Shown here piece by piece: positions 22,358 through 34,111 of a stretch of DNA of 64,000 nucleotides. The first letter of the stretch is position 1; every line of letters starts with the position of its first letter. The DNA comes from Azolla caroliniana. Lineage: Eukaryota; Polypodiophyta. The notes under the pieces were generated by a model. The model was not told the DNA's origin and ran no database searches. It worked only from the letters and a program-made list of their open reading frames with translations. The stretch lies in contig JBHGNT010000003.1 in NCBI GenBank assembly GCA_043228905.1, positions 14,570,001 through 14,634,000 of the forward strand, written 5' to 3'. A program made the translations under genes and the position numbers.

Positions 22358-23016
22358 TGTCGCGTTGTTACGAGCGTGCGTGGAGAACGAGGCGGGACCA
22401 CGAGGGCCTTGGACCGAGAAATAACCGAATGAGAAGAGGAGAAGGAAAATACCGATGTACTCCACACGTGCACAGACATACAAATTCACAGGAGTTGCAA
22501 CTAACTCTGAACGATGGAGACAGAACGAATGTATATGTATATATAAATCAAGGAGTTACAATCAGCCAGCCGGTGAGTGGTAGGCTCCGACGCCTGTACA
22601 CACACACACACAAAACGCGAGATGGAGACTCTGCCGAAAGCACTCGGGCGTTACGCGGAGCAGAATCAGCCTCCCGAAAACCTGCAAAGAACGACTATGG
22701 AGAAGATAGAGGAGAAGAGCTCGGTTCTAGTCCGGCAGCACTTCTCCTCCACAAAATGCGATATCTCCTTTTTACAATACCTCTCCCTCTCTTTTATAGC
22801 CCAGGGAGGGAGGCCGTTACATCATGTTTATTCCCTGTCCTTTCGGACAGGGATATGCCTCGATTTTCTCCCTAATGAATGCGTGCTACCTAGGATTTCA
22901 CCTCAGCCGACTTGTACCTATCTACGTTTTATACAACAAAACTTGTGCCCACGGGTAAGGGCCGGTTTACGCACGTTATACCAGGTTTCTTCCTAGGGAC
23001 GGTTTTCTCCACGACA
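22358..23016 (-). repeat. B2 3' LTR
   Basis: 659 bp, TGTCGTGGAGAAAACC to GTAACAACGCGACA in element sense, same family as B1. A purine tract AGGTGGGGGCGGA precedes it (23017-23029). Confidence 0.92.
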
Positions 23017-23090
23017 TCCGCCCCCACCTAACTGCGCATCCACCGGTATGCGCCAAAATTAGACTCTTGCCGGAGAAGACCGGCCCACGC

Positions 23091-25511
23091 TTATCCTTCG
23101 TCTTCCGGATCGACATCCGTTCTGAGCCGATCGTTGTCGCTATCCAAGTCGTCTGGGTCCGGTTCAGCCTCGTGGCACTTTTTGAATGCTTTGATCCTTT
23201 TCCCCGCCACCGGTACCGCCATCCTTGTCCCGTTGAGCTCCGCGAGATAGTAGGTCCCATTGTCATTGGCGCTTGTCACCACATAAGGCCCGAACCACCT
23301 TCTTGCAAACTTCCGCATTGCCATGTGCTGGTTGTCGAGGATGCTGTCATACACTAGAACCTAGTCGCCTTCCTCGATCTTCTTCGGTCTCAATCGGTGA
23401 GTCCGGTAGAACCGTCCTTTGTTCTTTACCCTCGCCACCCGTAACTTCTCCGTGGCTCGGTCAACGTCCTCTGGTCTTCGCTCCAGCTGCCGAATCCGTG
23501 CTGCCAATAGCTCCTCCCGGCTCATCTTGTCTTTCCAGTCCACCGTGGCCCATGAGGAGATTGTCTGATCCGTTGGCATGATCGGCTTCTACCTGTACAT
23601 TAGCTCTGCCGGCATGAACCCGGTTACCGAACTGTGCGTAGTTCGGTCTGCCCACAACGCAAAGGGTAAGAGCCGCGGCCAATTCCCAACTTGACCTCCA
23701 CACGTCCGTACTAACGCTTTGACGATCGGCCCGTGTCCGCGTTCTACCTTCCCGTTAGCCTCCGGATTGTATGTTGTGGTGAGCGAGAGTTTAATCCCTA
23801 GCCGGGCAAACAACTCTTCCACCTCTTGCGCGTCCAATTCTCCGCGGTCGTTCACGATCTTACCTACACACCCGTACCGGCATACCACTTCTTCGATCAG
23901 AAATCGGCACACAGCCGCGGTTATTTTGTTCTGCAACGCTCGGCCTTCCACCTTGTTCGTCAGGTCCTCCTGAGCAAGCACCAGATACCGCATCTACCCT
24001 ACTCCCATCGGCATCGTCACTAGATCCACCATCCACTTAAATTGGACGGTCGGAGGGTAGGTCGGTTGAAGCTCGTCCCGATGTCAGACTATGGAGAGCA
24101 CCTGACAACTTTCGCAAGTTGTCACGAACCGATGCACGTCCCGGTATAGTCCCGGCCACCAGTACTTCCCCTTTAGCTTCTCGAATGTGGCCCACGTCCC
24201 GCGGTGTCCGGCCGGGACTCCCGTGGTATGTCGTTAGCAATTCTTCCTGTTCCTCTTTCTTCGTCGTTGCTGTTGCTCACTGAGGACTTTCACGCCGAAC
24301 CGGATAGGGAACCTCTCGCCATCGTCATCCTCTTGGTTGATCACCCATCCAATCCCGGTCGGACTCGTGTCTAAGGTCACGTAAATCGGAGTGTCTTTGC
24401 CGTAGACAGCCTTTCGGAGCGCCGGTGCCGCTGCAAGTGCTTCTTTCATCTTCCGGACCGACTTTGTATGCTCGTCTCTCCACTCGAATTTACGCCCTTT
24501 CCTCAGCAACCCATAGAGCAGCTTCCCGACGTGGGCGTAATGCGGGATCCAGATATGGTAGAATGCACATGCTCCCAGGAATCTCCGAACCTCCGTAACC
24601 GAATTGCAGTCTTGCTTCATCACGGAGATCGCCTCCACCTTGGCCGGACACGGTTTCCGACCATACGGCCTCCATAGGTGTCCGACGACCATGATCTCCG
24701 ATTGCCTGAAGGCCGATTTTTCCCCAGAGAAGGTGAGCCTCGCGCTCTCTAGTTTTTGCAATACCTTCTCACAGTCATCGACGTGAGCCGCCACGAATTT
24801 CCGACATCTGTCCGGTCCGATTGTCTTGTCCTTTTCCTCCACCGGGCATCCTTTGATCGGGATGTCGTCTAAGAATGGCATGGTGATGCCCGGGATACAA
24901 TCCCTCAGCACTTTGTTCATTGCGTTCACCATGTGGGCTACCGAGTTCATCCCTCCTTGCGGGAGGGTACACATCCACACTAGGCCAAGAGGAATCCGTA
25001 TCGTCGTAATGTCCCTGCTCTCCACGGCTAGTTGGAACTGTTCGTACCCTGAGTACAGATCACCGACTGAGTAAATCGACCTTCTAGCAAAGGCCTCCAC
25101 GAACTCGTCTATGGTCGGTCCGATTCTTGCGTTCCGAATGGTCACCTGGTTGCAGGTCTTGAATAAAGCGCAACGTGCCATTCTTCTTTGGCACGGTAAA
25201 CCACCGATTCGAGTATGGGGCACTCGATGGTTCGAGGATGCCCATCTCCACCTTTTGTTTTAGCAGCTCCATCAGCTTCAGGATGTGAGGTGTGGATACC
25301 GGAATCGGTTTGAGATTCCACGGCACATGCGGTATCGTGAAGATCACCATTGGTTCCACAACCGTCGGGTCTACGCACCCGATCTCCTCCGGTGAGAATG
25401 TGAAAGCCTTCCTGTGCCTCCCGAGCATTCTCCGAAACCGGTCCTCTTCTGCCAGCAGTAGATAGCCACCCCCATCGATCTTGAGCTTCCGTAGCTTTAT
25501 GTCGGTGAACG
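23091..25511 (-). pseudogene. B2 pol: integrase, RNase H and RT (3' part)
   Basis: In element order: the DPTVVEPMVIF RT entry near 25340, MPFLDDIPIKG near 24870, TFSGEKSAF near 24720 and VTLDTSPTGIGWVINQ near 24350. Next comes a deletion that joins KVLSEQQ (near 24285) to the linker before the integrase zinc domain; compared with B1 about 550 bp are gone. The integrase core with IVNDRGELD, NGKVERGHGP and WADRTTHSSVTG lies at 23600-23890, and a C-terminal RRWFGPYVV block near 23290. The amber at 23589-23591 (MYR-stop-KPIMP) is at the same codon as in B1 and B4. The upstream part of RT lies beyond E at 38190. Confidence 0.85.
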
Positions 25512-25516
25512 TGTGT

Positions 25517-26018
25517 TGTTACCCCGTACGAGATGTACGAAGAGTCAAGTGTGATGAGCGAGGGTCGAATGTTATCATGATGTTGTTGTGTATGTGTAGG
25601 GGGCATAAATGTAATTGTGAGTCTATACGTAAGTGAACACATGCACACGTGTGTGCATGTGGATGGATACGAGGAGGTGTGAGTGAGTGTCCAGTATGAA
25701 TGCTCGAGGGGGCTTACACCCCTATGTATCTACCCCCTCTTGTACTATTTAACCCCTTATGGGGAATGAATGAAACATGAATAATCATTCTCTCTCTCTC
25801 TCTCTCTTTGTCATCTCTCTTCCTCTCTCTCCCCTTAACGTTGAACCCCCTTGGGAGGGGGGTGGAGCTATTCTAGGCACCACCCCCCACCCCTCAATGC
25901 TTGTGGTGTTCTTCGTGATCTCTCACCATCATCATCACACATACATTATCAATATACCATGATTGTTAACCCTATTCCTATCTTTATCATTATCATCATT
26001 AACCCTAACCCTAAAACA
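25517..26018 (+). repeat. E 5' LTR
   Basis: 502 bp, TGTTACCCCGTACGAG to CCCTAACCCTAAAACA. It has CTATTTAACCCC near 25745 and a short CT run. The last 20 bp contain two telomere-like units. Confidence 0.85.
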
Positions 26019-27254
26019 ATTAACACTTTTTGGCGACCACTAAGGCGACCCCCTTTGGAGATGGAGTTGACGAATGATCCGTGGCAGTATGATGTGCGAG
26101 AGGAACTCACGGAATGGTATGTGATAGAAGTATGTGCGAGAGAGCAAGAAATCAAACCAGCAATGTACAAGAAATGTGCGAGAAATGATGAAAATGGTAG
26201 ATTGATGATGTCTCAGAGCATTATCATCATCATTCTCATCATTTTTGGTCTTCAGATAATCACTACTCCTATAACCCTAACTCCTCTACAATTCCTTGCA
26301 CTAGATACCATATTGTGTTACCGTACGAGAAGCGGTTAGTGACAATGTGTGTGTTTTCGAATGCGTGGTGCAAGATGCACGGTTGGACAAACAACAACGT
26401 AGAGGGAACTGGTGCCAGCACGACCGGAAAGAGAAGCCCACCAGCAGACTGCGGTGGAAGACGAAGTGTGTGGAGCGAAGGCTGGGGGGATGTGCTGAGA
26501 ATGCACGGGAGATAGTTCCAGACGAAGCAACGCGGAGAGAGTCGGAACTGAAATCGGAATCGGAACCAGAACCAGAGTTGGTTAACACCGAAGGGCCATA
26601 GAAACAAAGAAGGAGATGCAGACGCAAACCAGACATTGACGACCTGAGAAACAAACAGCACTGGAAAGACACGGTTGGAGGCACCAAACAGAGAAGAAGA
26701 CTACTAGAAAAACAGAGACATAGATGATGACTGCGACAGAGATGCCACACAAAGACCATGGGCATTGCAAAACAACGAAACTAGAGACAAAGACACCAAC
26801 ACGACATAGCCGGAAATGGAGAAGTCAGACGAGACGACGTGTTGCAGAAAGCCACTGACGGAAGCCAAGAAACCACAACGGAGCCGGAAACCAACAGAGA
26901 CGGTTATGGAGTCCGCAATAGAGTGGTGTCCTAACAATGGCTGGAACATAGACGGAAAAGGCCGGAGAGGCCGGAAAGTGGTGGCCAAACCGACGTTCGA
27001 ATAGTGGAAAGAGATCGATGGACAAGGCCAAATGAACAGAGAGACACCGATGGAGATGGCTGGAAGCGGTTGGACAGCAACCGAACGACCAGAAAGGCAA
27101 AACAATGGTTGAATACTGGCCGGAGCGACGACAGTGGCTGAACAATCGACGGCCAGATCAGAGATGATGCTAAAAAGTGAGGCCAAACAGACACACACAA
27201 CAACGGACGAACCGACAGACGACAATGACAGACAGACAACGACGATGGATGGTG
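26019..27254 (+). other. E internal region, left part, no recognised gene
   Basis: About 1.2 kb. Possible primer site TGGCGACCACTAAGG near 26029. Short ORFs in several frames look random and rich in simple motifs; none matches a retroelement domain I know. C2 inserted at 27255-27259 (ATGGT). Confidence 0.6.
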
Positions 27255-27259
27255 ATGGT

Positions 27260-27718
27260 TGTTACTCGTTCCTTTGGGTGAACACCTTCAATAGATCTGC
27301 GGCTATCGGTATTCAAGGGCGTGGTACGTGAAGGCTCGTAACAGAGGCGTCAAGAGAGAGACAGGGCTCAGAGAGAAAACATTAGCGAGGTCTTGATAGG
27401 CGTGGGCGGCGTTGAAATCATAGGTATGAATCAAAGCATAGACACATGGAACAAACTAGGCACAATTCAGATATATTACTGCGACAGAAAAAAGATTACA
27501 GAACACGGCCTACGGCCGGTGACCTTACAAGATTCTCTAGTTACGAGGGACTCAACTAGTGCTTCTACCTATATTTTTTTTCTCTCTCTCCTCTGAGGTA
27601 CTAGTCCTTGTTTAAATAACTTTTCCCCTAATACACAGCCGAGCCGGCAGTGGCTCGTGATACTCGGACTCGGCGTTTGCTAATTTCCTAATTTTACATT
27701 TCTGTCCTCTCGACAACA
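27260..27718 (-). repeat. C2 3' LTR
   Basis: 459 bp, element sense TGTTGTCGAGAGG to ACGAGTAACA. Confidence 0.92.
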
Positions 27719-27735
27719 CCTGGCACGCCCGTGGG
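27719..27735 (-). promoter_or_regulatory. Pre-LTR box of C2
   Basis: Element-sense CCCACGGGCGTGCCAGG touching the 3' LTR. Its complement TGGCACGCCCG matches 10 of 11 bases of the C2 primer site TGGCACACCCG at the other end of the element. Confidence 0.7.
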
Positions 27736-27817
27736 ACAGGATATTGTCCGTCGGACCCACGACTTACAAAAATACTAACAATATTACAAAAATTGCCTTT
27801 TAGGCGTGATCCTCGTT

Positions 27818-30738
27818 TCATTCCTCTTTTAAGATGTCGAGGATGTTTTCGGGGTCCGGGGTGGTGGCAAGGTGGTCTGGTTGGACTGTCGGTGCGGGGG
27901 GTTGAGTTTGGTACGGGGGTGTCATATCTTCTCGGGCGTCCGCCTCAGGTGCGGCCGATTCTTCTAGTGGGGGTGTGGGTTTGAGGGCGCTGACCTCTAC
28001 TTCGACTGGATCTAGTATCGTGTGGGCGTCCATGGGATGTCTGTTGGCCGGGGCAAGTTCCTCCTGTGCCGTGTCCGTGATCCCCTTGCTGGAAGGTTCT
28101 TCCTTTTACTCTGTGGCCGTTGGAGGGCTGATTGGGATGGCTGCGAGTCGTTCTCGTTCGAAGGCTTCTGCTTCCAGGCGAAACAACATCTGACTGTCAT
28201 TGAAGTCCTCCATTATTTGCTCGATTGCTGCGGTGTGAGATTTTGCCAAGGACTGGTAATCCTCGGTTAAATCTGCGCGCAGGTTTTGTATGCTGGCTTC
28301 GTCCATTTTGTAAAAGCCGCGGCCCTCCTTCCGTCGGTTCTCGGCGTCGGCGCGTAAAATATGCAATTCGGCAGCTTGGGCTGCCCATTCGTCTCCTGCT
28401 CGACTTAATGTTTCCTTGACCTTTTTGGTAAGGTGCTAGCGCTGTTTCTCAATCAGTATTCTGATGCGTGTCTCATCCATGCCGGGCTGTGCTCGGATGG
28501 CTGCTAATTCCTATTTTAAGCCGTCAACCTCGGCTTGAAGCTTCTTTGCTAGTAGTTCATAGGTGGCTTGAGCGTTCTTTGCATCCACGGTTACGAGCTG
28601 GATAGCCTGCTCGTAATGCTTGGTGAGTTCTTCGGTGGCTTTCTCCCATTCTTTTTGACACGCGGCCCGGACTTGTTCCCATTCGACGATTCTCTCTTCT
28701 TGTAGGGCAAAGTAGGAATCCGATAATTCGTCTTTTTGCTCCGAAAGTAGCTTGCATTTGATGAAAAACTCGTCAGCCATTTCTTTAAGGGTCGTACGTT
28801 GACTCTATAGCTCGGCATTCTCCGCGATCATTCTCTCCTCCCGTTGGTGATTTCTTTCCTCCTGCCGGTGGTTCCAGTCTTTCGCATTGTCGAGCGCGGC
28901 CTGTAGGTCTAGGACCTCCTTCTCTTTCTTTGCCACTGTGGCTGCGTATTCCTCCAGCTTGCTTTTGAGTTCGGCTTCTTTGCCCGCGGCTTGCGCTTGT
29001 ACCCGGCCCAGTGCTTCGTTCTGCTCGTGTATCCTTTGGTCGGCCTGGGCTCTAATCTCGACCATCTGCTTGGAAGCTTCTTCTTTTAGGCGAGCCATCG
29101 CCTCCTGATGCCGTTGTTCTTCTTTAAGCTCCGCTCGGTAATCCCGGAGCGGGGGTTCTGTCTAGGTTGCCACCTCCTTGGGTGGACGAGGGGGTGGTAT
29201 CTCGGTCTTCTCCATGGGCGTGGCCGCCTCGGTTGTTGTGCAGGCATCGACCATTTGTAACGAATCTGTTTGTGTACTGGCCTGCATCGTCAGGATTGAA
29301 TCTGTGACGGTGCTTTCATCCATCATTGTTATGCGTGGAGGGGCTGGGAGGGCCTCGGTGGTCGTGGCCGGAAGGCTCAAGAGTTGTTGTTCCGGCCGGT
29401 TTTGCTCCTAGGCTGCCAGCTTCTGTTTCGCACCGTGCCATAATTCTGTAGCCATCTTAGCCTGTTTTTGGGCTATTTTTATCTTTCGGGCCATGTCTTT
29501 GGCTGCCCACGTAGTGCGATCTAGGTCCCTATATGCCTCGATAAGGCCCGTGTTCAACTAAGGGACCTCCATGAGGAGAGCGGCCTGTTTTGCCTGCTTC
29601 TTTCTCCCGATTTTTTGTAAGCCCTATCGTCCTGGGGCTCGTCCTGGAGGTCTTTATACCTGAGGACTTCATCCTCCGAGATCTGCGTTGTCTGCCCATG
29701 CTCGATCTTTCCCTGGTTCAGCGATGCCTCCTCAGGGATGATGGCCAGGTTGCTCTGTCTGCCAACTAAGGCTTGCTCTTGTTGTGGCTCTTTCTGTTCT
29801 GCCGAGGACTCGCGATTGAGTTGTCTTCTCTTGCTCAGCTGTGTTTGGGGTTCCGGGGCCGGTAGTGTCGTTTCCTCCGCCTGCTTCCTTTTCTGGGGTC
29901 GTGGTGGTGTTGCCTGCTGTGTGTTGGGGCGTGGGCTAGGCCCTGGGGAAGTTACCGAGGGGCGCGACATTGGCTGTCGAATGGTGACATCATCTGCCGT
30001 GTTGTCCTCCGCGGCGACCTCCTCCTCCCATTCTTGGCAGGTCTCGGAAACTGCCGTTTTTTGTTGGGGTTGGGTGGGTGGTGGTGCAGATGCGGGGTTT
30101 TGGTCGGCGGCGGGAGGTGAAGGCGATGTGGGCTCCTCCCATGCTTCGTGGCTGATGGCAACGAATTTCTCTTTCTGCCTTCGTGGTGGTGGTGGGGACG
30201 TGAGTGTGCGAGGGGAAGGAAGAGAAGAGGGTGGGTATAGAACCATCAAAAAGTGGGTAAGAACAGACAACATCTTCTTACCGGATTGAAATGAAGCTAA
30301 GGCGGCGCGGAGTCCTTCGCCTGTGATGATTCCCCAATCGATTTTGTTTCCTTCATATGCGCTGATGATGATGGCTGCCTTGTTCTGCGGCATGCTCGTT
30401 GGGTTCGTATGCACGAACGCATACTCCATTAATAAACGAGCAATCTCCCCGAAAGCTCTGTTGGGACCGCCATACGTGCGATATGCCTTCCCTGAGGCTA
30501 AGTACTCACCGAAGTACTCTTTCATCTTCGATGCCGGGGGTATGTCGACCTCATGGTCCCTTCCCCGTTGCAGGTCCAAAACAACCCGAAGCACGTTGTT
30601 GGTGATGGCTTCGGGACAAATACGTTTAGAGACACCTTGGGCATCTGAGTGCGCGGGGGCATCAATGATCTTCAGGTAACCGCCCATTCCTCGTTCCTAG
30701 AGCCAGGCGCGGGTTTGTGTTGAAGCGGTAAGAGGCAT
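27818..30738 (-). pseudogene. C2 accessory ORF (unknown conserved domain plus coiled coil)
   Basis: Reads from ATG 30738 (MPLTASTQTRAWL) to 27818, about 970 codons. Residues 1-150 match C1: GYLKIID, an IPPASKMKEYFGEYLASGKAY block, FGEIARLLMEYAFVHTN, MPQNKAAIII and WGIITGEGLRAAL. A Pro/Ser/Gln-rich linker of about 200 residues follows (near 30250-29650), then long Glu/Lys/Gln helices typical of coiled coils (29100-28500), AAELHILRADAENRRKEGRGFYKM, and the C-terminus ENILDILKEE. Breaks: in-frame ambers after RAWL, after EVAT, and at four later places where Gln is expected, plus a frameshift near 29640. The last 50 codons and the N-terminal domain are open. No signal peptide or transmembrane segment is seen. 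Confidence 0.8.
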
Positions 30739-31255
30739 GGTGGAGATGGAGACAAGGTTTGACTGTGTGGAAGCGTGAAGAAGAGTGATGAGGCGAGGGC
30801 GAGACAGAGAAGGAACAGCAGGAAGGGGAAGTTCAACAGAGGGGTTATGAGAGTGAAAGAGGGCTTGAGAGCAAGAGCGTTTAGCGCGATGTGAGCGAGA
30901 CAGGGTTTATGAGCTTGAGAGCGATGGGGATTGGGAGCGATAATGAACTTCTGTGTCTGTGCTGCGTTTTGGAAACGGTTTTAGTAACTTACTCCTAGGG
31001 TTTTGTGCCTGAAGCGAATCCTGAAGATTCTTAGTCGTGGGTGCCATAATAAGTGACTAACACCACGTGTCCTGAAGGTGATTGGGGTGCTTCTAGTGCT
31101 TTGCATGTGCTTAAATAGGTACTAAATGAGTGGTGGCGAGGGGTGCTCCTAAATTTGTGGGTGCCTAGGTGGGTGGTGTAGGTGTAGCTAATCGATGGCT
31201 AAACTATGGTTAATCCTACCTACTACTACTTTTATTAATTTCAAGAAGGTGGGTG
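30739..31255 (-). other. C2 spacer between integrase and accessory ORF
   Basis: About 520 bp with no ORF. It could hold an internal promoter or splice acceptor for the accessory ORF, as is known for env-like ORFs in some elements, but I see no clear signal. It is rich in GAGCGA/GAGAGC in plus orientation. Confidence 0.45.
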
Positions 31256-34111
31256 AGTCCTTATTCAGGGGGACACGTGGCCTCCTCCGTGGTGGTTTCC
31301 CGAAACGGGTTGGGTGGTGTAGTGCCTCGATATGGTCGAAGTCGGAAACCATTGGCCCAGCTTTTGACAGTGTCGCCGGCGAGTGTGCCGAGCTGGAACG
31401 TCCCGTTGAACTTGTCGATAATCCAGAATGGACCGGTCCACCGAAATCTTAATTTTCCCGGCATAGACCCAAGTTGTGTTTGAAAAAGAAGAACCGGTTT
31501 GCCGATGGTGAGCTCCTTTTCCAGCCCGTGTCAATGTCGATCCGCGAAAGCCTTGCGTTGCCGTTGCCGTTGTTCGAGCTGGGCCATACTCTCTATCCTA
31601 TCTTCGCCGAGTTCGAGGAGTTGTTCCAGTCAGTATTGCTCGGATTGGGCCTCGGGGAGCCGTGCTTTGATTTGAACTCGGAGGCTCGGGACTTGGAACT
31701 CGACGGGCATTACGGCTTCTAATCCGAACGCCATTCGAAAGGGGGTTGATTGGATGCTTGTTTTGAAAGTCATACGATATGCCCACAGCGCGCTCTAGAG
31801 TTTGTCATCCCAATCGGTCCTGTTTTCATTGACGATCATCTTCAGTATGGTTTGGAGGATTTTATTGGTGGATTCCGCCAAGCCGTTCGCTTGCGGGTAG
31901 TATGGTGTGCTTTTCTTGTGCACCACCGCGTAGTGGTGTGTAAGTTCATGTATTATATGATTGATGAAATGCCCACCTTGATCACTAATGAGCTCGATTG
32001 GGCATCCGTAACGGCACCAGAGGTGCTCGTACACGAATTTAGCTGTGGATGCCGTCGTGTTGTCTCGGAGTGCCTTAGCCTCGACCCATTTGGTGCAGTA
32101 ATCCGTGGCAACGATAATATACCTATTCCCTGTACGGGCCGCGGGTGGTTTGAAAGGGCCTACAAAATCCAAACCCCATTTTTGAAATGGGTCCAACGGA
32201 AGAATCGGTTGGTGTGGTATCTGTGACTGTTCCATTGGTTGCCCCAGTCGTTGGCACAAATCGCACTGCCGACAAAACTCGTGAGAGCGTCTTTCTTCGT
32301 TGTCGGCCACCACAATCCACTTTGCCAAACTTTCCTTGCCGTGGAATCCCCGGCGTAGTGCCCCCAGCTACTCCCTGGTGGGCTTCCTGAAGAACGGCGT
32401 TCTTCTCGAATTGCCGAATCGCTTGGCGCCATATGCCGTCCGAGCCTTTGTGGTAGAGAATGTCCGAGATGAGGCAAAAATTCCGGCTACGCACTGCTAG
32501 GTGTTTTCTCGTGTCAAGGGGCATGTGCTCGGGAGGTACACCGGTAGTGAGAAAATGGGTCATCTCCGTTATCGTCTGGTATCGTGGTTAGGTTAAATAG
32601 GCTGGCGTCCGGTAGCTCGTCGTACGTTGTTTTCGCCGGTTCCCCTGACTCAAGACGGCTCAAGTAGTCGGCGACGGCATGTTGTACCCCGGGTCGATGC
32701 TGAATCTGGAAATCAAACTCCTGTAGTAGGAGCATCCACCGAGCCAACCGTCCGGTGAGGGCAGGTTTATTGACCAAATAAAGAAGAGCCGAGTGATTCA
32801 CGTGAAAGGTAAATTTTCGGCCCAAGAGGTAATGCCGAAATTTATTGATGTTATAAATCATACCGAGGGCCTCCCGCTCGGTGATGGAGTAATTCTTTTC
32901 CGCGGTTGAGAGCCGTTGGCTGGCGTAGTACACGGGCCTATACCAATTCGGGGGTGTGCATTGCATCAGGGCACTTCCGATGGCGATGTCCGAAGCATCT
33001 ACGAAGACATGAACGGTTCGGACCAAACCGGAGACTGGACCACCAGGGCATGTGATAGCATTCGTTTCAGGGTCTGATAGGCCGTGTCCTCGATTGACAT
33101 CCATTGGAAAGGAAGGCGATGGATTGCCGCATGTAAAGGTGTCGCGAAATCGACCAGGTGTCGTATCATTCGGCTGTGCCACCGGATCTGTCCCAAAAAA
33201 CGGCTTAGTGCCTTAGCGTTCGAGGGTGCGGTGGCAGTCAGGATTGCCTTTACTTTATCCAGGTCCATAGTGATGCCTTCTTGACTGACAATGTGGCTGA
33301 GAAGGTTGCCGTTGGTTACTAAGAACGCGCATTTCGCCGGGTTTAAACTCAATCGAGCTTGGCGACATCGGTCCAGGCAGAGTCATAACTGGGTCATGTG
33401 TTCCCATCGATGGCCATACACGGCGAAATCGTCGAGAAAGACTTGCATGAACGCCGGGATGTAGTCATGAAAGATTTCGGTGATGATGCGCTGGAACGTA
33501 GCCGGCACCGTTTTTAGACCGAACATCATTACTTCTGCAACAAAAACACCCCATTCCGTGATGAAAGCGGTTTTCTCCTGATCCTCCGGGTGCATTCTTA
33601 TCTGGTTATAGCCGCTGAACTTGTCGAGGAAACTGTAGCATTCGTGGCCGGCTACCGTGTCGAGGACGCTGTCCGTGAATGGGAGAGGGAAACCGTCGGT
33701 GACTGTTGCCGCATTAAGCTTCCGATAGTCGACGCAGACGCGGATTTTTGCGTTCTTCTTTGGGACCACTACGATCGGGCTCAACCACGTGGCCCGTTTA
33801 ACAGGGCGAATGAAGCCCACTCGGAGTAGTTTGTCGATTTCCTCTTTGACTTTAGTGGCGTAGTTGGGGTTCATCCTGTAGTGCCTCTGCTGAACAGGCC
33901 GAGTGTCGGGTAAGATGTGAATTTGATGTTGGTAGTATTGAGGATCCAACCCCTTCATATCGGTGTAAGACCAAGCGAAAACATCCTGGTAGTCAGTGAA
34001 CAATCTTACGAGGCATGCCCGTTCTCCGGTTGGTAGATTATTGGCAATTTGTAACGTACGGGGATTCTCGTCTGAACCGAGGTTTATTGTTTTTAGGGTT
34101 GATGCTTTCAC
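31256..34111 (-). pseudogene. C2 pol: RT, RNase H, integrase
   Basis: RT: DVFAWSYTDMKGLDP near 33960, VVVPKKNAKIRVCVDYRKLN near 33740, catalytic MQVFLDDFAVYG near 33430. RNase H: FVDASDIAIGSAL near 33000 and HVNHSALLYLVN near 32790. Integrase: zinc block CRQCDLCQRLGQ near 32260, catalytic D in LDFVGPF and LISDQGG, E in NGLAESTNK near 31870, AFGLEAVMPVEF near 31720 and FRWTGPFWI near 31430. FLDDFAVYG recalls the FMDDFSVYG of Athila-type RT. Damage: TGA at 33383-33385 at a likely Arg codon, a few further stops and about three frame changes. All catalytic residues are visible, so decay is moderate. Confidence 0.87.

Noticed and set aside
26600-27240. Hydrophobic minus-strand frames in the interior of E that look like membrane proteins
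   Set aside because: Several overlapping frames with Ser/Leu/Cys-rich composition arise from reverse reading of a purine-rich tract; no ATG context, family or conservation.
29738-30289. Open frame of about 180 codons on the plus strand opposite the C2 accessory ORF
   Set aside because: Gly/Ser/Val-rich shadow of the Pro-rich linker on the minus strand, with no homology to C1 on this strand.
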